A stretch of DNA of 64,000 nucleotides from Septoria linicola (taxonomy: Eukaryota > Ascomycota > Dothideomycetes > Mycosphaerellales > Mycosphaerellaceae). Position 1 is the first letter of the stretch. Each line of letters starts with the position of its first letter. The notes under the pieces were generated by a model. It was not told where the DNA came from, searched no databases, and was given only the letters and a program-made list of their open reading frames with translations. The stretch covers positions 744,001 through 808,000 of the forward strand of contig CP099419.1 of NCBI GenBank assembly GCA_024114885.1, written 5' to 3'. Below, piece by piece: positions 33,849-45,771 of the stretch. Both the position numbers and the translations under genes were made by a program.

Positions 33849-36238
33849 GCCTGAGGTCGGACCAAGATACCATTAGCATCAGACCTTGCTAGAATTAAAG
33901 CGCGTCCAATGGTGGACATCGCCCGCACCATGATGCACTAATCTGCTGACTACTGGCCCATGCCATCAATGATTCCAGAATGCGCCTACCCATCCCAAGC
34001 AGCCACCAGATTCACTCATCTCCCATTCGGCTGATGCATGGCCTCCCACAACATCCATCTGATGACCCAATTATCTGTCATGGTACCATTACTCAGGGTC
34101 GCACCACGATCATACACTGGCTTAGTGGACGGATCCGCACCCTGATATATCCTGAGGACTTCGGCACGAAAATCGACCTCGCTGGCGTCACCACCACTGT
34201 TGGCCTGAGTCATGCGCTGCAGACCTGCTATGGCTTCTGTCTAGATGGCATCAGCACTATCGCCGCAGACAAAGTGATGACCGTTGTACCTGCATGAGCT
34301 CATAGATCTGCAAATGGACAGTGTCTTCTCTATCCATGCCAATCTGGCGAAAGAAGTCGGCCTCTGAAACCGACCGCCCATGTGTTGTGTTTTCCGGAGG
34401 GGCCATTTCCACTGTCAAATGTCTGGAGGCTCGTTCTTCGTCTATCGACAATCTTCTGCGCAGTTATGAGAAACTTCAGGATGCCTGTCGGTGGCGTCTA
34501 TTATCCGTGGGGTGGGATCTCGTTGAACTGCAGGAAGTGCATGTTTTATTCCCCGGAGCCGATGTCTACTGTGTCAGCGAAGATTCGAAGGCATGTCCTC
34601 TCTGGGATAATGCGGCAAGACGAACCTTTAATGCGCCCAACATGAGGCAGAACTGTCGGCATCTAGGCGTGGAGATGGGCCATTCCTCACCTCGCTCGAC
34701 TCACGAGTCATGCAATCTCTCGCTTCAGTAGACTCGTGCGTACAGGGTATCGTGTTCGGCTCGCATCCCAATGCCTGGAGCACTGTCCAGGCCTATCAGA
34801 TCGGTCGGCGCGTTCGCCTGAAGGACCTTCTGCATTGGCATGATCTTATTGCAGTCAGAGTTCAACAATGTCTCCTCGATACCCGCGGTTATCGTGATGG
34901 CGCTGGTGGGGCACTGTCACTAATACAGACCTCGCACAATGGTCCACGGCACGTTGGCGCTTCACTGAGGCATGCTATGCGCCTCCTTGGCAATCTGCTA
35001 CTGCATCAGATCTTGACGGCTCGTGGCTATGCCAATGACACGCATTTCTGACTGGACAGCCTGTTGCCGCGTTGCTGTGAGCAGTGTAGATCTTTCGACC
35101 GGAGTCGCGATGCATCTCCGCGGCCGCTGCAACGCTCAATTACAGCTGGAACCAGTCCGCAGAGGGCGCAACTTAGGCGTGAACAAGATTGACACGCAGT
35201 TCGCACCGATTACGGGAACCGACGTCAGCGATGGCTTCGACATGACCAGCGCAGATTCCCCCCCCGATCCTTCCGGCTTGTCAGCGCACAGACGGCCCGA
35301 TAAGCAAGCTACGATGCCGAAGAACATGTCACAGCAAGACACACACAAGTCGCATCTTCACAATTGACTCACGGCTGGATTACACCTCCTATCTGTTGAG
35401 AATCCAAGTAGTTGCGTCGCAGTCAAGCCTCACTGTGAAGATCCCGACCTACCTCGGATCGCAATTGCACGTGCGTGGCGGCATGTGCACCGACGCTTTG
35501 CCTTGCAGCACTAGTGATGCAGCAGATATACTACAGTCATATGGATGATTTGCTCGAAACGGAGAATTGATAGCCAGCACAACTGCATTGAGCATGCGCA
35601 AACAATATGGAAGCAATCTTGTGTGCAGTAGTGCGTCCATCCGATTGATATCGTTGTGCTCCGATATCGCAAAGACTACTTCTCTGCATTGCTGCATTCA
35701 AGCCAGCATAATCGCCCAGGGCAGCAGGCGCCATCAACTTGACGAACCTCTCTTAGAACGAGGGTCGTTGTGCGGCACAAGTGTGCAGAGCAATCGCGGA
35801 CCAAAAGTGGTCGACCGGCGTAATCGGAATCGCTATTGGTGGCACGCCACCTCCAAGACTGTACAATGCTGTTGCTGGTCCATGTGGAGTGCTAGACGAG
35901 ACCGGCATTTTGACGATGCGGGATGCCATGCAGCGCTTTGTTAAGCTTCAGCCAAGGATGCAGAGCGAGCTACGTAGAAGATGAAGTGACGCCGCTTCTT
36001 TACTCTTCGTCCAGCATCGAGTTATTGATCCGCTACACGAAGGATTCGGTGGCGTTTTCAAAAGTCTGGCCCTGCATGCAGATGTGCGTCGCACCTGCTC
36101 ACACCTTTCACCTCCTACGTAGGCTGCGTGTGGTCGCGATTGCTCTGAACAGGTTGTTTGCGGCGGCAGTGATGACAACACGTCATTTTCAACATGGCAC
36201 GAAACAACAATATCCGGCTACATTCTATTAGCTTGTAG
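33849..36238. other. Intergenic, no firm gene
   Basis: Several frames of 60-140 codons overlap on both strands (for example 34,321-34,731 plus and 34,016-34,213 minus). None has a recognisable motif or splice structure. The minus-strand pieces at 34,016-34,451 might be remnants of a decayed gene, but I cannot support it. Confidence 0.45.
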
Positions 36239-36679
36239 ATGGCAGCCGATCCTCAGAAGACGTTCGATGGAATGTCGACGACCGATGTCATGGCCCAGAT
36301 TAAAGGTGAGCGCTACAGGCATCTGCCACAATGCCTGCATTGATCGCTCACTACACTGCTAGCAAATGCCGCCGTTTTGTTTCCACATCGATGTAAGATC
36401 GACAAACATTGGGATCCTCAGAATGCTTTCGCGGTCATCACGATTCAACACAATGCAACCAAGATTCAAGCACAGCTCGTGTGCTGGGAAGGCGACCTAC
36501 CAATTGCGCTTGCAGAATCTATCGGAGAGGAGACTGCTCTGAGGGCATACAAGAGCTTATTGCAATCATTGTCGTATGCAATCGGAAAACAAAAACTTCA
36601 TCTTTTCGAAGTAATACAAAGCCCCAATGACTGTGGAAAGGGACGCATTGCCTTGGACGAATATGAGGCTGCCACGTAA
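36239..36679 (+). CDS. Small spliced hypothetical protein
   Basis: Two exons give about 127 residues. Exon 1 (36,239-36,305) encodes MAADPQKTFDGMSTTDVMAQIK. The intron (36,306-36,362, 57 nt) runs GTGAGC...CTAG. Exon 2 starts at 36,363 and ends at TAA 36,677-36,679. The join keeps the frame (AAA G|CA AAT). The product is soluble with no signal peptide and has a 'FAVITIQHNATKIQAQLVC' strand-like segment and two helices. I recognise no family. The good donor, the acceptor and the preserved frame make it more convincing than the surrounding ORFs. The exon 2 part alone is open from 36,377. Confidence 0.55.
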
Positions 36680-38651
36680 TGTGTTGAGAAACAGAGGTGG
36701 CGATTACTGCAAGACGGGAGGATGAGAGCGCTTACGACGAGATATGCGAAGGGGAAAGTGAGGATTTGATGGTGGTGGGCTTCGGGGGAGATGGCTGAAG
36801 TCCAGGTCTAGCATTCAGACGCGAGTCGAAGCAGTAGATCATACAAGGCTATGACGAGCTGGGCGCCAGCTCTGGAAGTGGTTCATTGCCCTTAGTCGAC
36901 GCCACTTCTCACGCGGACGCCACATCTCAAGCGGCCGCATTGCCCAGCACGCCCAGGTCGCCCGATGCTCAGGAGTCCACATATGTACCTCAAAACGTCA
37001 CAGTTTGGCAAGGTGAAAGAGAATGCCAACCATTGCCCCTCCGCCTGGACGGAGACCGCGATCTGGTCGACCATGGAATCCGCGTGATTGGCACGTGGAG
37101 CTAGGCATAACCAGATGACCGGGCTCAAATCGCGTGGTGATGATCCAGTGGCTGACTACTAGTTAGTAGCCGCTTAGTTCTGCCCAGATCGATAAAGCGT
37201 CCTGCCACTATGCGCACAGCACCTTCCTAATCGACCAGGTGTCTACACAGATCTGAGCGGCTCCTCATTACTCGCTCGACCGCGGCCGTTCTCGAGAAGA
37301 AGTATCCGCTTCCAGCATGTGAAAGTACACCCTGCAAAAGATTCGTTTTCGAAAAATGCGCCGCGCAACAGCTCCGCCCCTCCTATCCGACAAGTGCAAT
37401 GTTCCAAATTTTTGATCAGCCCTCTTGTCCGTTGATCTATGAGGCCTCTGACCCGGACGTTGCATTGAAGGCGCCATAATCCGTGCACAAATTACACCAC
37501 TTCATTCAGCAGTTCCACGTCTGATTTGTCAGACCGCGAGAATGGTATTCGATAGTTGGGATCGAAGTACGAGCATACGATGAGTGATCAGCCCATACTT
37601 TGCAATTGGAAGCTCCACCTTCCGATGACCAAGTCTTCCCAGCTTTTCCCATGCCCTGTCGATATGTGCATTGAATACATAGCTCCAAGGAAGTGATCAC
37701 GAGCTTTCCGCATCTCCCACTAATCCCGCGGTGAGCACATTTATTCAAAGATCTGTTTACCATGGATGTGATGCTTACTCAAGCTGATGTGGTCGGTCGG
37801 TTCGTGAGGCATTCATGGCTGGTAATGTGAAACTTATGCAGTCTTCCACTAGCTGTCCAAACTGAACAGTGAAGCTTCCACTTTATTATCACAAAAATCC
37901 ATCACACAGTCATAGGCTCGGCAATACCAAAGTCGTAGCTCGATATCCCGACATCTCAATACCGGCACAGTACTTATCTTCTGCGCAGAGCTGACACTTT
38001 GCTTAATATCGTGTTGCAATGACTGACACTCACCGAATCAATACCATACCTCACCGGCAGCCTTGACGACTCTTGCCACATTTCTTGATCACAACTGTTT
38101 GGCTAGCCGTACCCGCCGTACATATATCTATGGCTGAACAAGTGAAACTTCTGCAGTCTTCCACTAGCTGCCCAGTTTTCATAGTAGCCTTGCGACTGCC
38201 GCCTGCATGGCGGTCGGCAGTCACCGTAGATAGCCGTGAGCCTCACTGAACAGATCACTTGAGTGCTTCGCTGCCGGGCCCAGACGCACAGATGGCTGGA
38301 ATGCAAATGCCGGTCGTGCATATATTCGAGGCTGGACAAGTGAGACTTCTGCAGTCTTCCACTAGCTTTCCAAGATGTGCACATACCACGAGCATCAAGC
38401 AGCGGCGGGCGCCCAAGTTCCCAGACACGACCGAAAGGACCATGCAAATGCGAGTATTGCGTGTGAAGAGCTGAGACGTATTCTGTCTATTCAGCCTAGC
38501 TATTATTCATACACAGGAAAATCAAGATCCATCTTCAGACCAGACGACAAAGCCATGTTGTGCTGGTCCTCCGGAAACGCCGCATCCATTCATGCCGCTA
38601 ATATCACAGTCTGTCTCTGTACATTGCTTTTCCCCCTTTGCGCTTGTCCGC
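36680..38651. other. Intergenic with three direct copies of a ~30-bp motif
   Basis: No gene is firmly supported. A frame near 37,255-37,440 (basic, 'SRRSIRFQHVKVHPAKDSF') lacks a start codon and might be an exon remnant. Three copies of GTGAAACTTCTGCAGTCTTC followed by CACTAGCT lie at 37,826-37,855, 38,141-38,170 and 38,339-38,368. The last two extend to ~55 bp of similarity. Confidence 0.5.
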
Positions 38652-41600
38652 CTACTTCCTCCTCTGCTGCATGGCCAGGATCTGCACCATTCTCACGAAG
38701 ATGTTGATGAAGTCGAGCTCAAGAGCGATCGACTCGTTGACAGCATCCTTGCGGAAGCGTCCCTGCTCGGCCATGCGGGCGTGGGCGAGAATCTTCTGAG
38801 TGTCGTAAAGGGTGAATCCGCCAAAGACGGCCAGGCCGCCATACAGCCACAAGTTCTCGGTCCACATCAGGGCTCTCGTTGCCGTAGCTGGGAGCACGAG
38901 AGGAGCCAGACCGGAAAGTGCCACGATTGCCACACCTGCGAGAAGAGGGCCTCCAATGTACAAGTACTTCTCCTGCTTGGCGGTGGCACCGACGAATGCG
39001 ATGGAGCCCATCATGCCGACAGTGTAGAGACCAGCGCGAGCCAGGATGCCAGGAGCGAAGAAGAGCATGGGCGAGAGCAGAGCGGCTTGGGTCAAGTTGA
39101 AGGCACCCCACAATGCGTACTTCTGGACGTAGTTATCGGGAGAAGTGGCGTGGCAGCCCATCATGGTTCCAATGGATCCGACGAGGCCAACACCGAGCAC
39201 CAGCCATGGGTTGGCGCTCATCAGTCTGTAGCTCCAGCCGTTCATGTGGAGCGCTCTTGCCGCCACGCCGATGATTCCAATTCCCAGGCCCGTGTGCAAG
39301 AATGTCTCGTTGAGGTAAGCACGCTCATACGGGGGCATGCCGCCATCTTCGCGTGTCTCGCGGTTGAAAAGGAGGTTGACTGCGAGAAGCGTGCCGCCAA
39401 AAATGGCACCGCCGTAGAGCAGGCGCTGGGTGAGGTTGCCTTGGTTGAGTGGGTTGGCAGGCGCGGATGTCTGGTAGGAGCGACGCGATGACTGCTGGAA
39501 GGCGCTGCGGATCACGCTCTGCTGCAGTGGCGAAAATTGCTGCTTCGCGATCGATGTGATGGCTTTCTGGTGTTGTTGCTGCGTGGTCGACGTCTGGAAG
39601 GAGCGGAACGCTGTTCGTGCGGCAGGAAGCTCCTTTGCGAATGCAGACGCCAGCGCAAATGGCCGCCGTGCTACAAAGGCCGCCATGTTGATGATACAGA
39701 TGAGTGGTTGTCGTTGTCAGCAAGAGGGAAGGACCCAGGACGTGGTATAAAGCTGCTCGACGTCACGATACGTTAACTTAGAAGCCGCTGACCGAGCTTC
39801 GACTTCTTCTGCGCCGCGCGCCACCTTCCTTCCAGAATGCTCTGCCGCCAAGCCAAATATTCCTCACTTCTAACTAGTTACAGGCCATCCATCCATCCAT
39901 CCCAGCATGTGATCCTGATCCCATGTTCACCTTTGTATAACAGAGTCTGGCGGAGGAATTTGTTGTCCGTTGTAGAGGCCATGGGCTCGATTATCTCGAC
40001 CCGCGACTGCTATCGCAAGCTTGCAGTGGCTGTCAGTCACCAGCCAATACCTACCACATCGGCCATTTCCCCATGATACAACCACACTCGCTACAGTCTT
40101 CGGAACGCTACTGGAAGACTGCGTTGGGCATGAATCGCATTGTGCACTTCTCAGGAGCACCACATTGTGATGACTACCACGGATTTGTATTGCCGGCCTC
40201 CCCGATGTGCGAACGCGGCAGAACGCATCCACCCTCTGCTTTCAGCAACTCGACTCACAGCTATGGTACTCTTGTGGATGTCTACAGGAGTCTCAGACTA
40301 CTGTATAGACGTTGCACATGTACAACCGCCGCATGACTCTGCTGCCTAATTTTGCGATCCATACCGCATCTCCAGTGGTCAGCAACATCTGGTCGGCTAC
40401 TTCACGACCTGCATATGGACGAACAGTGGTACTCCAAGCACTGGCGTGTAACGATGGTCAAGGTCGTGCATGCATATCGACCCGTCTGATGCCAAGCCCA
40501 CCTGGGCCGCTGACACACAGCTCCCTCTACTGACACAATCTAGTAGTGCCCAATCGAGTGTGCTGCCATTAGAGCCTGCCACCGTGCTCAAGAGGCACAC
40601 ATGACATTACAAGCCAGATGTGGTGCCACCACGATACCTATGGCCATGTTGCGTATCCGAGTCAAAGCTACACTCGGACTACCATCAAGATATGCTGGCG
40701 ATCTCGCATCTTGCTTTCGAAACCTTCAATCTCATACCGGGCCGGCTGATGGCTTCTCATAAGCTGAGCCTGACCATGAAACTACTGTTCGGCTGCAGAC
40801 GTCTCACTCAACGCTTATTAGCACATATCCCGAAGCCGAGTATCAATGTCAGCGCATTTTCCTGACCACTGCCATGAGAAGGAAGCTACTGGATGTCTGC
40901 ATGGGTTTCACTTGACCGACGCTAGCACACGTATCTTGATGAAATGGTTCTCTCATCTCTCCTCTCATATGACAGAAGTTGAGGAGAGCTACTGGATGTC
41001 TGCATGGGCCTCAAATCTGCCAGCCAAAGATGCATGCGTAGATCGAGCTAATCTCAACATGTAGTCGGCCGATGCGCTGGCAAAAGCATGAAGCTTTGGT
41101 CCATCTGCAAGATCTTGATCTTCCAGGCATGTATCTATGCACGATAGGTTAGGCTGCATCGAGAAGTCGACGATTGGCTTGTGATACTGGGTACGCTATC
41201 GCGTGTCTGCATGGGTCTCACACGTCAGCCATGTGTCTATGCACTGCTGAAGTATACCTCAAGCAAGATGGACTGATGGGTTCACGGAGATGGAGCGCTA
41301 CTGGAGGACCGCATGAGTCTCACAACCCCAACCTCGCATATGCATTGCGGAATGTGATGAATGGACAACAGCTCTTGCCATCATATGGCACTCAGTGGTA
41401 CACCACTGGATTCCTGCAGCCGCAGCATCGCAAACCGTGCCCGCAAGAGGTGGTCGACTCTATGCAGTAAGCCTTCCAAAGGACGGCACAGAGTGTGGTG
41501 CGTGGTCAGCTCATAGCCGTACTCCAGCCGGTTAGCTAATGGCTGGCCGCATCCAGCTCGCTAATTCGCCAGTCGCTGCGCTGAGTAAAGAGTATGTGTG

Positions 41601-44236
41601 CTGGGCGGACAGGCGAAAGGCGGCTGAAGAAGCGAGCTGACCAGCAATAAGTACATCATCTAAACACAGTCACTGGACAATCAGAAAGACCGTATCCGGC
41701 AAGCTAACGGCATCCCACATCAGATCTTGACTCGCCCTACATCGAATTTCTGGTCGCGGGAAATTGAGGCTGGACGCGAGAACCTGAAGTTGTGGCCGGA
41801 AATAGTTCCGAGGCTTCGCGACTCGACCACACATCTGGTCAGCTAGCGGCTGCTTGCAGATATGCATGCTGAACGGTACACTGCTGGACGGCGTTGTCAT
41901 GTTTGTCAATCTCCTGCATGAGGTCTGCAGATATTGGGTTGCTGGGCATTGGCGATGTTGCTGTCGCTGGTCGAAGAGGTGTGCTTCACGGTGGGACTCT
42001 AGTGGATGGACGCAGTAGGTCTCAAGTTTGCTGCGAGTACGTTGGATCGTCACACCACCTTCACCAAAGTCTTTCGAGAAGGATATCGAGCTGGCACCGC
42101 TGAAGGGCGATCAATATCATGGGCGGCGACTTTACATACATCGCGAGGACGCCAAGACCGAGTGGCCATCACGTCTCGTCGCAACATCGTCTGTGTTCCT
42201 ATGGCCGCTGCTACTGAGACCACACGTTTCTATGCCGACGGACTGACCACAGCTCAACGGCTGATTTCATCGACGTTGTAAACATAGACGGCTTCGACTC
42301 GTTACGAATGAATATCAGAAGTGGTAGACTACTTCATGTCTGCGATATGCAGGGCAGGCGGTGCTTTTGCAATTTAATTGTCTGGCCAGCTCCGAGACCT
42401 GGCCGAACGTCGCTCTCATCATCGTTAGAGATCACGGAGATATTGTTGTAACATTGATAGAGCTCGGCTGAGGCATCACACGCTGTCCTGCAGCTCAGCA
42501 TAAGAGATGCTACGAGTCGTCAGCACGATGCGTCTGTCTGGAAAGCTAATGGCTGTCTGCAGCAGGTCTCACTTTTGAAAGGCACGGAGTGTTGGAAGGC
42601 CACCACCCACTGGCCGTAGTTCAAACTTGCAGGTTGGCGAAAGCCAGCCTTGACTCGGTCATGCTGCTTGATTGGTTTGTGGTGTCTGGAAGCTAGAGCA
42701 AGACTGCATATGCACGCCATACATGGTACGCCAGTCGACAATCATCAAGCCTATGGAGATGAGCTTTGCAGCCTTGGCTTCGCTAGCACCTTAGACTTTC
42801 TTCGGTGCGCAATTTACTGCTCTACTATGCTACTAAAGATTGCTCAGCCGCGATGGACATCGTTCAGCCTTGTTGCCGCAATTTGTGATGAAGCAACACG
42901 CCGTGTAGAAGAGGCCGGCCGAAGCAGCCGGTCAACGCCACCATTCGACGGCTCGACATCACGTTCAGCCGGCTCGTCTTGAAATGTGGCAAGAAGCCAT
43001 CTAAGCATCAAATACAATGGTGCTCTACTGGGTGTCTGCAGAAGGTCTCACTCCACGCTGTAGCCAGCTCATCGACCCAATTTCGATGTGTGTAGCCATC
43101 TCAGCCCAACGCGCCATCTATCCTCCTCAATTGGCCTCCAACACCGGTCAACTAAGCAATGTCTGCAGAAAGCACGTAATTTGGTAGCGCCAGCCGATAC
43201 TGACCACGCACGATGCACCGCATTCATACTCACTATTGGCCCAAAGCAACCACGTTTCAGATCTGCTCATGCACACAGCACAAAGCCTTGCGGTAGAGCA
43301 AGCCACATGGACACACGATGTCACGAAAGTTCATGCATGGCGTGAGTGTATTGTGTGTGCAGTTTGTGTGTGAATGCGTACCAAGTGGCAAGTGCAGTCG
43401 GCGTTTGCGAATTGGAGGCTGATGTGGCTGAGACATTGAACCGCCTGACGGGAAGCGTGCAACCTCTCAACCTCTTTCGGCCCAGATTTCTGGTTACCTA
43501 GCAGAAGTCCCTTTCTGCTGTGCCGTGTCTAGCGGCAGACTATTCGTTTTGGCCGGGTGGCCTGGAAAGAGCGGTGGGTGTGTAGACCGTCTTCGATAGT
43601 CACCCTACATAGCGAGTTCTAGACTGAAGAAAGTCACACGTATCGTTGCTTCGTGGCGAGAGCAAGTGTGGCTACTCTGCCATGTCACAACTTTGTCCTC
43701 TGGTTCTGCCAAAGCTCTTTGCATATGGACTGCAGCTGTGTAGTAGTCGTAGCCGGAGCATATAGCAACGAGTGGCTGACCGAGCTCATGTTTCACTTCG
43801 CTTGCAGTGCTGCAGATGGAATTCTCCGACGCCCGGGTTGTCAACAGTGTGGAGGATCTCAAACACGGCACACAAGAATTTTCGCCTCCAATAATAAAAA
43901 TGTGTCGAGTCGGTGGAGTGGTATGCTGTATGATGCTGCAGTGCATGTACTCCCGTCACTTTCCATGCTGTGCTCGAGATAGACATATGGCAAGCTAGCG
44001 CATGTCTGCATTTTGTTCTGCTTGTCCCAGAGAATAGAGCTGTCGAGTACGAATGAAGCCTGCCATCTTGTCCTGCCAGGTGCCAGTCTGTAACACGAGA
44101 AGGGGCGACCGGAAATGGTCCCGAGGAGGGAGGTCGTGAAGGGGCTGAGACATCGAGTACGTATCCTGCAGTGCGTGAGCTGGCTCATTGTTGTTCATTG
44201 TGGCACTCTAATGGATGGACGCAGAATGTTTCGGGT
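37826..44236. repeat. Dispersed ~28-bp motif family
   Basis: The core is GCTACTGGATGTCTGCA followed by TGGGTCTCAC (reverse complement GTGAGACTTCTGCAG...AGTAGC-like). Minus-orientation copies lie at 37,826, 38,141 and 38,339. Plus-orientation copies lie near 40,106, 40,884, 40,987, 41,195, 41,296, 41,996, 42,544, 43,021 and 44,204. Weaker variants continue to about 46.7 kb. Copies are not regularly spaced and are embedded in otherwise unrelated sequence. Orientation flips across the Bax-inhibitor gene. Confidence 0.6.
38652..39686 (-). CDS. Bax inhibitor-1 family protein, mitochondrial (GHITM-like)
   Basis: A single exon encodes 344 residues. The first ~75 residues are rich in Arg, Ala, Ser and Gln with no acidic cluster (MAAFVARRPFALASAFAKEL...), as in mitochondrial leaders. 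From ~85 several membrane segments follow: 'LLYGGAIFGGTLLAVNLLF', 'TGLGIGIIGVAARAL', 'PWLVLGVGLVGSIGTMMG', 'GLYTVGMMGSIAFVGA', 'IGGPLLAGVAIVALSGLAP' and 'NLWLYGGLAVFGGFTLYDTQ'. The last ends in the family's 'G.F.LYDTQKI' box. Near the C-terminus 'ESIALELDFINIFVRMVQIL' matches the typical BI-1 ending. The family affects ion homeostasis and cell death. The human relative GHITM sits in the mitochondrial inner membrane. Length and composition are normal. Confidence 0.92.
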   Translation of the reverse strand: MAAFVARRPFALASAFAKELPAARTAFRSFQTSTTQQQHQKAITSIAKQQFSPLQQSVIRSAFQQSSRRSYQTSAPANPLNQGNLTQRLLYGGAIFGGTLLAVNLLFNRETREDGGMPPYERAYLNETFLHTGLGIGIIGVAARALHMNGWSYRLMSANPWLVLGVGLVGSIGTMMGCHATSPDNYVQKYALWGAFNLTQAALLSPMLFFAPGILARAGLYTVGMMGSIAFVGATAKQEKYLYIGGPLLAGVAIVALSGLAPLVLPATATRALMWTENLWLYGGLAVFGGFTLYDTQKILAHARMAEQGRFRKDAVNESIALELDFINIFVRMVQILAMQQRRK

Positions 44237-45280
44237 AGCTGCGTGTAAGTGCTGGTATTCACATCTAAAGAGCGACGGTGCAGATGGCTTGACCATAGTG
44301 TGCTGCATGTGGCAGGGCACCAGGCTGGTTGAAGCATAGAATGGCAGTCGATGCCAAGACACTTCCGTAGCTCCAACAATCGTTCAGCGATCGCAATATG
44401 AAAGGGAGTGAACATTTTGTCGGATCGCCGAAGCACTTGTGAAAGCCAGCGACGATTGCAAATGACCTCTCCTGAAGAGTGTGCGCGGACTCGACGAGCT
44501 CAGCTACGGGACTAGCGGGCGACCGCAGTATGCATGCGATCCGTTCAGCCCCGCACCGCGCTTGTTTCAGATATACATACTTTTCGAGTCCGCACCGAAG
44601 CTCGCCTCGCCGGACAACGGCCAGCGTTCCGAGAGTGAACTCTGAAGTAGCACACTACGAATACTTCTCTTCCTCCTTGAAGGCTAGCAAACGGACGCCA
44701 GTGGTTGTTTGCATATGTCTTGCAATTGTTCCTGAATAGGTCGTAGCAGAGACGGACACTTGTCTCGACAGTCTGTGCACCAGAACGAAGGATGTGATTG
44801 AGACGAGGTGCATACGGGACTGTGTTGGCTTCCAGTGCAGACGCCGTGCCTTTACCTTTGGCTGAGCAGGGAGGCCCAACGAGGCGACTCGTGCAAGATT
44901 GCCGGATCATGCCTGGCAAGACTTCAGACTATACACTGCGGTCCGTGACGAAACATCGACGAGAGCGCTATATGCATTGTCTGCAAATTTGCTTCGTCTT
45001 GAATACCGCATGAGCTGTATTAGCTGACACGTCGAAGAGAACTCGTCACAGTCCAGAACGCATCATACTCCAAACATCAACTATGAGTCCAGCTCGAATG
45101 CGAGATGAGCTCAAGATCACCCATTGCCATTAAGTTACGGCACCTGCAGAAGCAGCTCAGGTCTGGACTCGACTCTTTAGTATATGCTTCACGCTCCGAT
45201 TGAAGTGCCGCACAGCTAAACAGCTAGCTGCTGGTTATGGCTATATTTCTGTGCATTCAGTTGTTGAGCTCTCGCGGACG

Positions 45281-45771
45281 CCAGCGGCTGTTCTGATTCT
45301 ATTGAATTGCCGGGAAATTAGATGCTTCGTGCCGGAGGTCGATGTTTGCGGTGCCTGAAGCTTCAAGAGTCATGTGCAGGGTGACAGCTCCGCTCGAGCA
45401 TGGCCGAGCCCTAACTAGTCGTCCTTTGTGTTCGATAGTCCTGTCTCGGACTATCTTCACCGATGGGACACGCCGTCCATGAAGGGCATGTAGTTTAGTG
45501 GTGAGTTTTGGCACGGAGAGTACGGGGGCCAGTGGCTGTTCTGATTCTATTGAATTGCCGGGAACTAGATGCTTCGTGCCGGAGGTCGATGTTTGCGGTG
45601 CCTGAAGCTTCAAGAGTCATGAGCAGGGTAACAGCTCCGCTCGAGCATGGCCGAGCCCTAGTCGTCCTTTGTGTTCGTTGGTCCTGTCTCGGACCATCTT
45701 CACGGACGGGACACGCCGTCCATGAAGGGCATGTAGTTTAGTGGTGAGTTTTGGCACAGAGAGTACTGGAG
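45281..45771. repeat. Tandem duplication, ~245-bp unit, two copies
   Basis: Unit 1 starts at 45,281 (CCAGCGGCTGTTCTGATTC) and unit 2 at 45,529 (CCAGTGGCTGTTCTGATTC). A third start (CCAGCGGCTGT then CTGCAG) at 45,772 diverges at once. The units share about 95% of bases, with small indels (TTAG/CTAG, AACTAG) and some CA/TA or TG/TA differences. Both units contain an inverted repeat around CCTGTCTCGG. Confidence 0.85.

Noticed and set aside
37255..37440. Possible basic exon (SRRSIRFQHVKVHPAKDSF).
   Set aside because: It has no start codon or supported upstream exon, and a second frame over the same bases looks equally protein-like. I could not choose between them.
38592..39491. 299-codon plus-strand frame.
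   Set aside because: It is antisense to the Bax-inhibitor gene, which has a clear family match. The antisense frame is a composition artefact.
45430..45730. Hairpin with apparent compensatory change between the two tandem units (A-T pair in unit 1, G-C pair in unit 2 around CCTGTCTCGG), suggesting a structured RNA.
   Set aside because: Both changes are exactly TG-to-TA and CA-to-TA, which RIP-type mutation would produce symmetrically in an inverted repeat. Another stem position is mismatched in unit 2. Covariation is not needed to explain it.
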